Part shown: positions 35,742-46,105 of the stretch, piece by piece
How positions within the stretch are numbered: the stretch's first letter is position 1
Layout: the number at the start of each line of letters is the position of its first letter
NCBI RefSeq assembly: GCF_000376785.1
Contig: NZ_AQXX01000139.1
Span: forward strand, 1 to 64,000
Source: Hahella ganghwensis DSM 17046
GTDB taxonomy: Bacteria; Pseudomonadota; Gammaproteobacteria; Pseudomonadales; Oleiphilaceae
DNA length: 64,000 bases
Direction: 5' to 3'
Position numbers and translations under genes: made by a program
The notes under the pieces: model-generated
What the model was told of the DNA's origin: nothing
Databases searched by the model: none
What the model saw: the letters and a program-made list of their open reading frames with translations, nothing else

Positions 35742-36599
35742 ATGTCACTGCCACACGGAGAAAGGGATCTCATTGTGGAAGAAACTGACTTATCAACTTT
35801 GCTTATTGTTGACGATGAAGAGAACATTCTTCGGTCGCTTAAGCGCCTGTTCCGGCGGGAGGAATACCGGGTTATTACAGCCACTTCCGGCACTGAGGCT
35901 CTGGAGTTGCTGAATACAACGCCGGTGTCTGTCATTCTCTCGGACCAGAGAATGCCCGGTATGACCGGTTCCGAGCTCTTTTTGCAAGTCAAGACCCTGT
36001 ATCCGCGAACAATCCGGCTCATTATGAGTGGTTACACTGAGTTGGAAAGCATTACTAATGCCATCAATGATGGGGCTATCTTCAAGTTTCTACTGAAACC
36101 CTGGGACGATGACAAACTTCTCGAACATATTCGGGAGGCGATGTCGATCTATCAACTCAAAATTCGCAACGAACGTCTGAATCTGCAACTGGCGGAGCTC
36201 AATAAAAACCTGGAAGAGAAAGTCGAGGAACAGCACCGGCGATTGTTGGTGAAAATGAGATCTCTTAGAGTTTCCCAGGAAATTCTTGATCAGATACCTT
36301 TGGCTGTTTTCGGAGTGTCCGATGAGGGAATCGTGGTTGAGGCAAATGCGGTTGCCAATGGTTTGCTGGAACCCGTTAAAGCGGTTGGTATGCCGCTTGA
36401 CGGAACTCTGCCAATTGAGATCGTCAAGGAATACTATCGATTGATGGAGGAGGATATTACCAATGGAATCTCAGAGATAGTCACTCTTATGGGGGCTCGG
36501 GATTATCGCGTTCTGATGAAACGTTTTTCGGGAAACTTCAACATATCCGGTACTGTCATTGTGGGCATTGCGCAACCACCATCGACCCGGGAAATATAA
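35742..36599 (+). CDS. Response regulator with coiled coil and PAS-like output
   Basis: The 285-residue product has a receiver domain (about 18-135, VDDEENIL and VILSDQRMPGMTG, with KPW near the end). A coiled coil follows (about 145-175, NLQLAELNKNLEEKVEEQHRR), then a PAS-like domain (about 180-280, AVFGVSDEGIVVEANAVANG). The receiver is of the RpfG-like class found in the two other plus-strand regulators downstream. No catalytic domain is present, so it may act by protein contact. It begins a run of five same-strand genes. Confidence 0.82.
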   Translation: MSLPHGERDLIVEETDLSTLLIVDDEENILRSLKRLFRREEYRVITATSGTEALELLNTTPVSVILSDQRMPGMTGSELFLQVKTLYPRTIRLIMSGYTELESITNAINDGAIFKFLLKPWDDDKLLEHIREAMSIYQLKIRNERLNLQLAELNKNLEEKVEEQHRRLLVKMRSLRVSQEILDQIPLAVFGVSDEGIVVEANAVANGLLEPVKAVGMPLDGTLPIEIVKEYYRLMEEDITNGISEIVTLMGARDYRVLMKRFSGNFNISGTVIVGIAQPPSTREI

Positions 36600-36616
36600 T
36601 GGAAGGTGAATAACCT

Positions 36617-37453
36617 ATGAGTTGGGATGCGAAGGAAGTTAAATCGAAACTATCTGAACTGTCTTCACCAAATCCGGAAATTGAAGCTGTAATACAGATG
36701 ATGGAGGACGGGGTCAGTGACCTCAAATTGATTGCCCAGAAAGTCAAACTGGATCCAATTCTTTCTGCCAGGTTGCTGCATCTGGCAAACAGTTCCTTTT
36801 ATGGATTCCCCCGGGAAGTAAAGGATGTGGAAATGGCGTGTGTCATTCTCGGGGCCAACACTATTCGGAACCTGGTATACACACTGGTGGTGCTTGCCAG
36901 GTTCAATGATCCTCAGGAGGGCAGTCGGCTGGATTACAACCGCCTCTGGCACCATGGTCTCATGACTGCGTCAATTGCCCAGGTGATATTCAAACATCTG
37001 AAACTCGATTTTCAGGTGGGCTTTACCTCAGGCCTGTTCTACAACCTGGGCATGGTGCTGATGGATTATTTCTACGCCGATCAGTTACAGCAGTGTACCG
37101 ATGTGGCTATCACCGAACAGCGTAACCTGTTGGAAGTCGAAAAGGCGTCGATGGGAAAAGATCATCACGAACTGACAGGTGTGGTACTGGATATCTGGTC
37201 TTTCCCGAAAGAAATTGTGGAAAATATTTCCGGTTCTCCGGCGGCCAGCATTGAGGCTGCAATCGTCGCCTTTGCCGATGTGTTGACGACAGGGATTTCC
37301 CGGCAATTAGTCGACGGTGTCCGCATTTACAGGGTGGAGAAATGTGAGTTTGAATCCTGTGGTATTGATCTGGTGGAGCTTCCCAACCTGTTGATTGAGG
37401 CCCAGCAGCTATACCAGGAACTGGCTGGCGAGTTTTTCTCCAGTAGCAAGTAA
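36617..37453 (+). CDS. HDOD-domain signalling protein
   Basis: The 278-residue product has an HDOD domain (about 25-220): LDPILSARLLHLANSSFYGFPREV, AILG-type segment CVILGANTIRNLV, and HHGLMTASIAQVI. The HD dyad is lost as usual for the family (LFYNLGMVL). HDOD proteins act as scaffolds in c-di-GMP, motility and surface responses. It starts 17 bases after the regulator upstream. Confidence 0.85.
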   Translation: MSWDAKEVKSKLSELSSPNPEIEAVIQMMEDGVSDLKLIAQKVKLDPILSARLLHLANSSFYGFPREVKDVEMACVILGANTIRNLVYTLVVLARFNDPQEGSRLDYNRLWHHGLMTASIAQVIFKHLKLDFQVGFTSGLFYNLGMVLMDYFYADQLQQCTDVAITEQRNLLEVEKASMGKDHHELTGVVLDIWSFPKEIVENISGSPAASIEAAIVAFADVLTTGISRQLVDGVRIYRVEKCEFESCGIDLVELPNLLIEAQQLYQELAGEFFSSSK

Positions 37454-37493
37454 AACTATGAAATAAAGCGAAACGCTGAATCGGTACCGGAGT

Positions 37494-39335
37494 ATGTTGC
37501 TTGCAACCTTTGCCAAATACCTGAAAGGCGGCGATATCAATATCGAAGCTTTTTTGGATGAGTTATTGCACGATCACTCCCAGTTCAATCTCTATTGGTT
37601 CTGGTCGGAACCCAGGGGCGACAGATTGTTGAGGGTGCCAGGGAGTGCCTGCGAGACAGTAGATCTGCCAGAGGAGGATGTAGTCTCATTGGCAAAAAAA
37701 GCCGTAGAGGGGGAATGGCAGTGTTTCGAATATGCTCACAATAATGCACCTTCCTGTGGTTGGTCATCCAAAATTGATCTTGGTGACCGGGCCTTTAGTA
37801 CCATTCTTCTGTTTGGTGGTGAGGGATTTGATTTTGACCGGGAACTTCGTGATCGTCTGACGTTCGCTCTGGTGGCGATTGGTATGGTGTGGTCCAGTCG
37901 CGACTTGCAGAGCCACATACTGGATATGCAACAGCACATCCGGTTTCAGGCAATTTGGGCCGAAGCCCAGGAATGGATCAAGCGGGTCTATGAAGACAAT
38001 GATGAGTTTTATCTTGAGTTGCTGATTCGAGCGGAACTGGTGACCCAGTCTACAGCCTCGGCGATTCGCATCAGTGTCAGGCGGGAAGATGCCGTTGGCG
38101 AGGACTTGGCTACCGAAAACAGACTACAGACTACAGACTACTGGTTGTATCGCAAGACCCATCAGGATTGTGTTGAGGCGGTCGCGGAAAAGTTGGGTCA
38201 TGATCGGGTAATGACCCCCAGGGAAGTCTGTCGTTTCAATGATCTTGATATGGATCTGGTATCCCCTGGCGGTAATCCTGTGCGGCACCTGATGGTGTAT
38301 CCGGTCAATGGGGATTCCAAGCAGTCTAGCTGCGTTATATATGTTCTGAAAACGGAGAAAGAGCCGGGTTACAGCCAACTGGATGAGATTTTGATATCGC
38401 AGTTGATCACTCAGGTTTTCTATGGCCTTGAAAAAAATATTCTGTTGCGCCGATTGGAGAGTCGGCACCGGGAGCTGGATGCAGAGCGCAAAGAACAGGA
38501 AAAGCTGATCCAGAAGCTCAAGGATACCACTTCTAAACTGGTACAGTCTGAAAAGCTGGCTTCCATCGGTCAGCTTGCGGCGGGGGTTGCCCATGAAATC
38601 AATAATCCGGTCGGATACGTCAGCTCTAACATTTCGACATTATCTGAGTACATTGATTCCATGTTCAGTTTGCTGGATGACATAAAAACAAGCGTGAAGA
38701 ACGATGGAGATAAATCTGAACATCTGCAGGCTCATATTAGTGAACTGGAAGAACGATATGAAGCGGATTATATCCGCGATGATGTGCGTGATCTGATCGC
38801 AGAATCCAAAGATGGTATTCACCGGGTCAGGCAGATTATTCAGTCTCTTAAAGACTTTTCGCGCCCGGATACGGGGGAATACACCATTGCCGATTTGCAC
38901 CGGAATATTGATCAGACTCTGAATATTGTGCATAACGAACTGAAGCACCGGGTTGTCGTCGTGAAGGAGTATGGCGATATACCGGAAATTGAAATGGTGG
39001 AATCCCAGATTGGTCAGGTGATTTTGAATCTGCTGGTAAATGCTGGTCATGCCATCGAAAAAGAAGGCCAAATTGTCATACGGACCTCTCAGGAGGGGGA
39101 TTTCGTTTGTATGGCGGTAGAGGACAATGGTCAGGGAATTTCCCAGGACAACCTGGAAAAACTTTTTGATCCGTTCTTCACTACCAAGCCGGTAGGACAG
39201 GGAACAGGTCTGGGGCTGGCGTTATCCTATGGGATAGTGAACAAGCATCACGGGCGTATTGAGGTCGACAGTCAACCAGGAAAAGGAAGTACTTTCATGG
39301 TTTACCTGCCAATTGTGCAGCCAAAAAAAGGTTAG
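37494..39335 (+). CDS. Cytoplasmic sensor histidine kinase with large N-terminal sensor region
   Basis: Residues 1-330 of this 613-residue protein contain no recognised domain, though 160-320 resembles a GAF domain. A coiled coil follows (about 325-360), then HisKA with [18 protein letters not shown] and HATPase with [11 protein letters not shown] and [13 protein letters not shown]. It is a paralogue of the kinase at 32652-33947. It has no membrane segments. The next gene starts 4 bases after its stop. It likely phosphorylates one or more of the three receiver proteins encoded around it. Confidence 0.88.
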   Translation: MLLATFAKYLKGGDINIEAFLDELLHDHSQFNLYWFWSEPRGDRLLRVPGSACETVDLPEEDVVSLAKKAVEGEWQCFEYAHNNAPSCGWSSKIDLGDRAFSTILLFGGEGFDFDRELRDRLTFALVAIGMVWSSRDLQSHILDMQQHIRFQAIWAEAQEWIKRVYEDNDEFYLELLIRAELVTQSTASAIRISVRREDAVGEDLATENRLQTTDYWLYRKTHQDCVEAVAEKLGHDRVMTPREVCRFNDLDMDLVSPGGNPVRHLMVYPVNGDSKQSSCVIYVLKTEKEPGYSQLDEILISQLITQVFYGLEKNILLRRLESRHRELDAERKEQEKLIQKLKDTTSKLVQSEKLASIGQLAAGVAHEINNPVGYVSSNISTLSEYIDSMFSLLDDIKTSVKNDGDKSEHLQAHISELEERYEADYIRDDVRDLIAESKDGIHRVRQIIQSLKDFSRPDTGEYTIADLHRNIDQTLNIVHNELKHRVVVVKEYGDIPEIEMVESQIGQVILNLLVNAGHAIEKEGQIVIRTSQEGDFVCMAVEDNGQGISQDNLEKLFDPFFTTKPVGQGTGLGLALSYGIVNKHHGRIEVDSQPGKGSTFMVYLPIVQPKKG

Positions 39336-39339
39336 GGTC

Positions 39340-40707
39340 ATGCACCAGACTTCGTCACCTTCAAATCATCTGGAGCCGGAAACGACCGTATTGTCTGATG
39401 CCGCGGATGATATGGAGCAAGTTCTGTTTGTGGATGATGAACCAGGAATTCTGAGTTCTCTGCAGCGTCTACTCAGAAAGCAAAACTTCCGCTGTCACTT
39501 TGCCGCCAGCGGCGATGAAGGGCTGAGTATTCTGGAACAGCAACGCATTGATCTGGTGGTATCCGATATGCGGATGCCGGGAATGGACGGTGCGCAGTTT
39601 CTGGCCACTGTCCGAAAGAGATGGCCACAGACGGTACGCATGTTATTGACCGGGCACTCGGATATATCTGCCACCATCACAGCGCTGAATGAAGGGGGGA
39701 TATACCGTTATATCAGCAAGCCCTGGGACGGCGATGAACTACTGGAAATACTCGAAGAAGGTCTTCGCATCCGTCGACTGGAGCGGGAAAAAAAGCACCT
39801 TTTACAGGTCACCAAAGAGCAGAATCAGGAACTGCAGGAGTTCAATAAGAATCTTGAGCAGATGGTGGAAGCGCGCACTGAAGAATTGCGACAGACCGCT
39901 GATATGCTGGAACTTTCCTACCAGCAATTGAAAGACAGCTATGACGCATTTGTCCGGGTATTCTCCACTTTTGTTACCAGTCGGGGAATGATCAGGGGGC
40001 ATGCACAGAGTGTTGCCGATCTGTCCCGCTCGATTGCGCAGGCAATGGAGCTTCCCGAAGTGGATGTGAAGCATATCTATTATGCGGGGCTACTGCATGA
40101 ACTTGGTAAGCTTAGTCTGTCGGATGAAATTCTCAGTCGTGCGGAAGCAAAACTGAATCGGAAGGATATACCCGAATATGTCCGTTATCCGGTGCTGGGT
40201 GAAATGGCATTGATGGCCATTGATGAGCTGGAGCCCACAGCACATTTGATTCGCTGTCATGCCGAGTACCTGGATGGATCCGGTTTTCCCAATAAGCTCA
40301 AGGAAGAAGAAATACCACTGGGAGCTCGTATTATACGTGTCGTCAGGGATTTTATCGGATTACAGAGCGGTCTGATGAAGACCCAGCCTCTGGATAAGGA
40401 CGCCGCTTTTGATTATATCCTGGCGGCAGCAGGCAAAAAATATGATCCGGCGGTGGTGAAATGTCTACAGCCGTTGGTGGCGGAATATTCTCCGGACAGG
40501 ATTTTACCCTATGAGCGGCTGTTGTCGTCGAATGCCCTGGAACCGGGAATGACGCTTTCCCGGGATCTGGTCAACAGCAACGGCATTCTGTTGTTCGCCC
40601 GAGGTTATAAACTGACGACCAACATTATTGAAAAGATCATTCTTCTGGAAAAATCCGAGCAGCGAAGAATAAATGTGTATATCCGTAAGAATACTTCTGG
40701 AGCCTGA
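39340..40707 (+). CDS. RpfG-like response regulator with degenerate HD-GYP domain
   Basis: The product has 455 residues from ATG 39340; an in-frame extension into the kinase gene is unlikely. It has a receiver (about 25-140, VDDEPGIL and VVSDMRMPGMDG), a coiled coil (about 150-200) and an HD-GYP-like region (about 215-380). The metal-binding dyad reads LLHELGK instead of HDxGK, the HPxxG position is YPVLG, and the HHE position is CHAEY. GYP becomes GSGFP. Several metal ligands are therefore lost, and c-di-GMP hydrolysis is doubtful. The C-terminal 80 residues are an extra beta domain. Confidence 0.83.
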   Translation: MHQTSSPSNHLEPETTVLSDAADDMEQVLFVDDEPGILSSLQRLLRKQNFRCHFAASGDEGLSILEQQRIDLVVSDMRMPGMDGAQFLATVRKRWPQTVRMLLTGHSDISATITALNEGGIYRYISKPWDGDELLEILEEGLRIRRLEREKKHLLQVTKEQNQELQEFNKNLEQMVEARTEELRQTADMLELSYQQLKDSYDAFVRVFSTFVTSRGMIRGHAQSVADLSRSIAQAMELPEVDVKHIYYAGLLHELGKLSLSDEILSRAEAKLNRKDIPEYVRYPVLGEMALMAIDELEPTAHLIRCHAEYLDGSGFPNKLKEEEIPLGARIIRVVRDFIGLQSGLMKTQPLDKDAAFDYILAAAGKKYDPAVVKCLQPLVAEYSPDRILPYERLLSSNALEPGMTLSRDLVNSNGILLFARGYKLTTNIIEKIILLEKSEQRRINVYIRKNTSGA

Positions 40708-40709
40708 GT

Positions 40710-41249
40710 ATGGTGACGATTGCAATCATTGATGATGAAGAGAATATCCTGAATTCTCTTCGGCGTTTATTGCGCAAGCAGGGCTGGGAGGTATTGACGT
40801 TTGAGGACCCCCAGACCGCATTAGCGGAGCTGAGATTCGCCGAGGTGGATATCATCATATCGGATTATCGTCTGCCGGATATGAACGGCGTAGAACTATT
40901 GAACCTGCTTAAGACCATCGTGTCAGATGCGTTGAGAATTCTGTTGAGTGGCCAGGCGGATCTGGCAGGAGTAATGGGAGCTATCAATCAGGCTGAGGTA
41001 TATCGCTTTATTTCCAAACCCTGGACTGACAGTGAACTGATTATGACGTTGGAGAATGCGCTGAAGTTTAATGAGCTGGAGAAGGAGAACCGTCGCCTGG
41101 CGACTCTTGTCCGGGATCAGGAAATCACACTTCGCAAACAGTTGGAAGAACTCCAGCGACTGGAGCGGGAGTCTCCGGGGATCACACAGGTCGAGTGGAA
41201 CGACGATGGCAGTATTGACCTGCTGGATGAAGAGGACTCTCCATCCTGA
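40710..41249 (+). CDS. Response regulator with helical tail
   Basis: The 179-residue product has a receiver (about 1-120, AIIDDEENILNSL, IIISDYRLPDMNG, ILLSGQADL, SKPW) followed by a coiled-coil tail (about 125-160) and an acidic C-terminus. It starts 2 bases after the HD-GYP-like gene and closes the plus-strand run. Output is presumably by protein contact. Confidence 0.85.
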   Translation: MVTIAIIDDEENILNSLRRLLRKQGWEVLTFEDPQTALAELRFAEVDIIISDYRLPDMNGVELLNLLKTIVSDALRILLSGQADLAGVMGAINQAEVYRFISKPWTDSELIMTLENALKFNELEKENRRLATLVRDQEITLRKQLEELQRLERESPGITQVEWNDDGSIDLLDEEDSPS

Positions 41250-41368
41250 CTACGCATGTCAGACCTGAGTTGCACATGTCTGACCAATAATAGACCCACA
41301 AGGAATATGCACTCGCGTCAACTGGCGTATCCTAACTACTAACAGGAAGCGCATTGCCTGTCGGATGA

Positions 41369-44300
41369 TCAGTTGCCATTGTTTCCTGTTAGCTGAGCCA
41401 CCTGTTGACGCAATTGGTGGTTCTCCCTCACCAGATCATACTCGCGGAACGCCTGCTTGATATTTTCACGTAAGTGTTCCGGTTCCCAGGGTTTTGAGAT
41501 AAACCGGAATATGGAACCCTCGTTGATGGCCGCTAGCACAGTGTTGATGTCTGTATATCCGCTCAGAACGATTCTCACCACTTCGGGGTAAATTTCTTTC
41601 ACCCGGCGCAGAAACTCGGTTCCGTTCATCTCCTTCATACGCTGGTCGGCAATGACCACTTTGACCTGGTGACCGGCCATGATGCCGAAGGCCTCGCTGG
41701 GAGACAAGGCGGTCAATATGTGGCATGCTTCATAGCGCAATTCACGTTTGATGGACCTCAATATATTGATGTCATCATCCACCACCAGCAATGTGCGTGA
41801 TTCCGGTTGCGCGAGAATACTCTCTTCGCTGCTGCCCCAAGGTTGGTCCTCCAGCACAAAATGCTTACAGGCGTCGACAGGAAGTGGAGGGGAGTAGAAA
41901 TAGCCCTGTATCAGATCGCAGCCTGTTCGCACCAGAAAGTTGTATTGCTCCAGAGTTTCCACTCCCTCGGCCACAATCTGCATGCCCAGAGTTTTGCTCA
42001 ATGCCACAATGGCCCTGACAATGGCTGCGCTCTGAGGGTTGGTTGTAATCTGATCGACAAAACTTTTATCAATCTTGATCTGATCAAAAGGAAAGCGTTT
42101 CAGGTACCCGAGTGAGGAATAGCCAGTACCGAAGTCGTCCATAGACAATCGGATTCCCATATCCTTGATCTGACGCATGGTTTTAATCGCCTGTTCAACA
42201 TCTGCCATGACCATACTTTCAGTAATTTCGATTTTCAGCAGACGAGTATCCATTTCTGTTTCTTCTATAACGCGCCTAATCAGTGGCACGCAGTTGACGT
42301 CCTGAAATTGCCGTGAAGACAGGTTGATTGATATAGTGACCGGAGGAAGATTCTGTTTGCGCCAACTGATTGCCTGCAAGCAGGCCTGGCGTATGACCCA
42401 GGCGTCTATCTGAAGAATCAGGCCGGTCTCCTCGGCAATCGGTATAAAATCCAGCGGTGAGATAATTTTTTCGTTTCTGCGCCAACGCACCAAAGCTTCC
42501 AGCCCTGCGGTGCGTCGACTTGCAGGATTCAGTTGGGGTTGGTAGTACAGTTGTAACTCATCCTGTTCGATACCCTGCCTGAGATAGCGCTCCAGTGACA
42601 TGCGTTTCTGGATACTGGTGTTCATATCTTTGGTGAAGCTGCAGATTCGGTTTTTTCCCCGGTGTTTGGCCTGGTACATGGCTGTATCGGCATTCTTCAG
42701 AAGGGCTGTGGCATCCTGGCCGTCGGCGGGATACATGCAAAAGCCGATACTGGTGGTGATCACATGTTCCTTGCCGTCAAGCAGTTGTGGCTGTGCCACC
42801 CTTAGCAGTATGCGTTGGAGAATATTGGTAATGGTATCCAGATGACACTCTTCATTCAGGAGGAGTACGAACTCATCGCCACCCATTCGCGCCAGGGTAT
42901 CGACGTCCCTTACGCAGGACTTGAAAATGCTGACGATATTCTTAAGTAGTCGGTCCCCAACATCGTGTCCCAGTGTGTCGTTGACGAGTTTGAAATTGTC
43001 CAGGTCGATAACCGCAAGGGCAAAGCTGGTTTTATGCCGGGCTGAGCTGGCAATTGCCCGCTGGATTCTATCCATCAACAGGTTCCGGTTGGGGAGCCCT
43101 GTGACTTCATCATAGTTGGACTTGTATTCCAGCTGCTCCTGATAACGCTTGGTCTCCGTCACATCATTCAGGACACCGACGAAGTGATTGATTTTTCCGG
43201 CAGCATCTTTGACCGGGGCAACCTGTAACTCATTCCAGAATAAAGTGCCATCTTTGTGATAGTTGCGTAACAGCGCAGAACCGGGTTCTCCGGAGCTGAC
43301 GGCCCGCTTGATACTGGCAATTCCGATCTGGTTGCGGTCATCTTTCTGCAGGAAACGACAGTTTGTGCCCAGTACCTCTTCTTTGGTGTATCCGGTAATA
43401 CGTTCGAAAGCCGGATTAACATAAACGATCGGATTGTCTTTCTGATTGTAATCTGTAATGACCACAGCATTGACGCTGGCTTCAATCGCTTGATTTCTAA
43501 GGATAAGTTCTCTTTCTGCCTGGCGTTGACTGGTAATGTCCTGGAAAACGCCAATGGCGCCGGATTGTTGGTGGTTGCCATCCATCAGGGGGACGGCAGA
43601 AACCAATAGGGTTCGTTCATGCTCGGACATTGGATGAATACTGATGACTTTATTCAGGGAAGGGTGTCCGTCCGTTAATGCTTCCGACAAAGGCCACTCA
43701 TCTTCTTCCACTATTTTTCCAGTGTGTTCCCACCAGCATTGCCTTGCATTAAATGCATCAGTGTTCTTTATTTCCTCTTGTTCCCAGAGCCGCTCCATTT
43801 CATTATTATGAAGTAATACATTGCCGGAGGTTTCGGCAACGCATACACCGACTGGCAATGTTTCAAGAATTTTTCTAAGCAGAGCCTCACTTCTTGCCAG
43901 TGCATTCTGTGCGTATTCCTTTTCTTCTATCTCGGCGACTAACGCTGAGGTTCTTTGCTCTACCAGTGACTCAAGGCTGTCATAAAGCCTGGCTCGACCA
44001 AGTGCCACTGAGAACTGCTGTCCGATAGAAGTCAGAGGCTTGAGACTTTCCTGGCTCCAGGGCTCTCCGTTTTCATTGGCAACAATAAGTAAGGCAATAA
44101 TCTCTCCTCCCAGCTTGAGAGGAATTGTGGCATGAGCACGGCATTCAGAGATATCCGCCAGTACAGGGCAGCCCTCGATATTGATGGCATCGGATAACTG
44201 GTCATTTATGGCTGCATGAAGGCAGGGGCAATCGGGTTGGCAATGGGCAAGTCTGTCGGGGGTTGCGTGTTCACCGATACTGCCAGTTGCCTGCCATGGC

Positions 44301-45004
44301 TTTTCCCAATCGATAGGATCAGGCATGAGCAGCCAGGCACTATGGGCGTTTGGAAATTCGGTTACCTGAATCAAGGCCCGCTCAATGATCTCCTGTTCAT
44401 TAGTGGCGGCACTCAGGTCTGCTGTGAAATGGAACAGGCTGTTGATAAGCGTGTTGGATTGCGTCAGTTGTTGATGCTTGTTTTTCAACTCCTTGTTGAG
44501 ACGTATCCCTTCCTCATAGGTGGATATCAGTAAGTCCAGAACCTGTTGTCGGGCGGAAGTAATAAAATGGCGTTTACCGTTCAGGATGACTTCCATACCC
44601 AATTTGACACGGTCATATTCCCGGTGGCGGATATTCGCCAGGAAATACTGGATGCGTGACAGGAGGTATTCTTCGTCATATGGTTTGCGGATGAAATTGT
44701 CTGCACCACAAACAAGGCCCTGAATGACGTCCTGGGGATCTGTCAGCGTGGTGACCAATATGACGGGAATCGAATCAGTGTCCGGGTGACTCTTCAGATG
44801 TTTACAGAGGGTATAGCCGTCCATCTCCGGCATCATGATATCGCTGATAATCAGTGTCGGATGGTAATCTTTAAGACGCTCCAGAGCTTCGACTCCATTG
44901 GCGGCAACCAATACACTGGCGCCATGCTCTTCCAGCAATGTTTGTAATTGCAGTGCCTGGGTCAGGCTATCCTCAACAATCAGGATCTGGGTATTTGTCA
45001 ACAT
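41369..45004 (-). CDS. REC-GAF-PAS-PAS-GGDEF-EAL-REC hybrid c-di-GMP protein
   Basis: The 1211-residue product has an N-terminal receiver (about 5-120, LIISDIMMPEMDG), a GAF-like domain (about 190-340), and two PAS domains (about 375-620, the second with NPAFERITGYTKEEVLG). The GGDEF domain has ARMGGDEFVLLL near residue 707 and an inhibitory RxxD site (RDVD) five residues upstream. The EAL domain (about 805-1060) has GLEALVRW and DDFGTGYSSLGYL. A second receiver sits at the C-terminus (about 1085-1200, VVIADQRMKEMNG). Both cyclase and phosphodiesterase motifs look intact. It lies 15 bases after cheB-like and takes the place of wspR in a Wsp-like gene order. Confidence 0.93.
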   Translation of the reverse strand: MLTNTQILIVEDSLTQALQLQTLLEEHGASVLVAANGVEALERLKDYHPTLIISDIMMPEMDGYTLCKHLKSHPDTDSIPVILVTTLTDPQDVIQGLVCGADNFIRKPYDEEYLLSRIQYFLANIRHREYDRVKLGMEVILNGKRHFITSARQQVLDLLISTYEEGIRLNKELKNKHQQLTQSNTLINSLFHFTADLSAATNEQEIIERALIQVTEFPNAHSAWLLMPDPIDWEKPWQATGSIGEHATPDRLAHCQPDCPCLHAAINDQLSDAINIEGCPVLADISECRAHATIPLKLGGEIIALLIVANENGEPWSQESLKPLTSIGQQFSVALGRARLYDSLESLVEQRTSALVAEIEEKEYAQNALARSEALLRKILETLPVGVCVAETSGNVLLHNNEMERLWEQEEIKNTDAFNARQCWWEHTGKIVEEDEWPLSEALTDGHPSLNKVISIHPMSEHERTLLVSAVPLMDGNHQQSGAIGVFQDITSQRQAERELILRNQAIEASVNAVVITDYNQKDNPIVYVNPAFERITGYTKEEVLGTNCRFLQKDDRNQIGIASIKRAVSSGEPGSALLRNYHKDGTLFWNELQVAPVKDAAGKINHFVGVLNDVTETKRYQEQLEYKSNYDEVTGLPNRNLLMDRIQRAIASSARHKTSFALAVIDLDNFKLVNDTLGHDVGDRLLKNIVSIFKSCVRDVDTLARMGGDEFVLLLNEECHLDTITNILQRILLRVAQPQLLDGKEHVITTSIGFCMYPADGQDATALLKNADTAMYQAKHRGKNRICSFTKDMNTSIQKRMSLERYLRQGIEQDELQLYYQPQLNPASRRTAGLEALVRWRRNEKIISPLDFIPIAEETGLILQIDAWVIRQACLQAISWRKQNLPPVTISINLSSRQFQDVNCVPLIRRVIEETEMDTRLLKIEITESMVMADVEQAIKTMRQIKDMGIRLSMDDFGTGYSSLGYLKRFPFDQIKIDKSFVDQITTNPQSAAIVRAIVALSKTLGMQIVAEGVETLEQYNFLVRTGCDLIQGYFYSPPLPVDACKHFVLEDQPWGSSEESILAQPESRTLLVVDDDINILRSIKRELRYEACHILTALSPSEAFGIMAGHQVKVVIADQRMKEMNGTEFLRRVKEIYPEVVRIVLSGYTDINTVLAAINEGSIFRFISKPWEPEHLRENIKQAFREYDLVRENHQLRQQVAQLTGNNGN

Positions 45005-45019
45005 AACTCTTCCCTACCG

Positions 45020-46042
45020 TTATCCGTTATTGAACACTGCGTTAATGATTTCAGCCAGCTTCCAGGGAGGGGCTGTTTGATTGACCGCTCCGATTCGCAC
45101 GGCTTCACCGGGAATACCGTTGACCACAACCGTCGCCTCGTCCTGGGCAAGTGTCATGGCTCCCATCGAATGCAGGTGCAGCGTTTCCCGGGCGCCGTCA
45201 TCACCCATACCCGAGAGAAGGACGGCGACTGCCCGTTGTCCAAAGTGCTCTGCGACACTTTCAAATAGATGGCCGATGGAGGGACGGTTGTGTTTGACCG
45301 GCGAAACATTGCTCAACTGAATTCGTTTGTCTGCTCTGATTTCCATATGGCAGTTATCCGGGGCGAGATAGACATGTCCCGGCTCAGTCAACTGACCATA
45401 TTCTCCTATATGAACAGGAAAACCAGTGTTTCTGGATAACCATTCGCAAAAACTGGACAGGAAACCCTGGGAAATATGCTGAACCACCAGAATGGGCACG
45501 GGAATATTGATCGTCAGCTTTGTCAGAAATTCCTTCAATGCCACAGGACCTCCAGTGGAAGCTCCAATCACAATGATTTCTGGACGACTTTTGGTAATGT
45601 AGCCGGCGATATGGTTGCTCTTTCCATGCCGCGGTTTTCTGCGTACCAGTTTGATGTCGCTGATCACGCGGATTGTACTGACAAGCGCGGCGGCATCTTT
45701 CTCGAACTCGGGATGTCCGGGCCCTTGAGGCTTCTGCAACACAGTAATGGCCCCGGTCTCCAGTATCTGCATGGCGAGTGCTGTGTCTTGATAACTATAG
45801 GTAGCCGTGACCACGACAATCGGGATGGGTTGATTTTCCATGATCAGGCGAGAAGCTTCACAACCATCCATTTGGGGCATATCAATGTCCATCGTGATGA
45901 CATCGGGCTTCAGTTCTATTGCCTGTTCGAATGCCTGTTTCCCGTTTTCGGCTTCTCCGGCGACAGTCATCCCGGCATTTTCAATAATATGTCGTAACAG
46001 CTCGCGGACCACTGGTGAATCGTCGACGATGAGTACTTTCAT
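45020..46042 (-). CDS. CheB-type methylesterase (WspF position)
   Basis: The 340-residue product has a receiver (about 1-120, VDDSPVVRELL, DIDMPQMDGCEA) and the CheB catalytic domain (about 150-335). The triad lies in GASTGGPVALKEFL (Ser), VVQHISQGF (His) and LLSGMGDDGA (Asp). It removes methyl groups from receptor glutamates. In Wsp systems the equivalent WspF restrains the pathway. It is 63 bases downstream of the CheA-like gene. Confidence 0.92.
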   Translation of the reverse strand: MKVLIVDDSPVVRELLRHIIENAGMTVAGEAENGKQAFEQAIELKPDVITMDIDMPQMDGCEASRLIMENQPIPIVVVTATYSYQDTALAMQILETGAITVLQKPQGPGHPEFEKDAAALVSTIRVISDIKLVRRKPRHGKSNHIAGYITKSRPEIIVIGASTGGPVALKEFLTKLTINIPVPILVVQHISQGFLSSFCEWLSRNTGFPVHIGEYGQLTEPGHVYLAPDNCHMEIRADKRIQLSNVSPVKHNRPSIGHLFESVAEHFGQRAVAVLLSGMGDDGARETLHLHSMGAMTLAQDEATVVVNGIPGEAVRIGAVNQTAPPWKLAEIINAVFNNG

Positions 46043-46105
46043 AAGCCTTACCTGATTCCTCTCCTTATGCTTCCCCTAATGCCTGCCATGGCTTTCCCGC
46101 AGGAG

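Noticed and set aside
39259-39340. Upstream start of the HD-GYP-like regulator inside the kinase gene
   Set aside because: The added 27 residues overlap conserved kinase sequence in another frame. ATG 39340 follows the kinase stop by four bases.
41258-41284. Inverted repeat GTCAGAC / GTCTGAC as a terminator
   Set aside because: The stem is only 7 bp, with a 13-base loop and no U-run on either strand.
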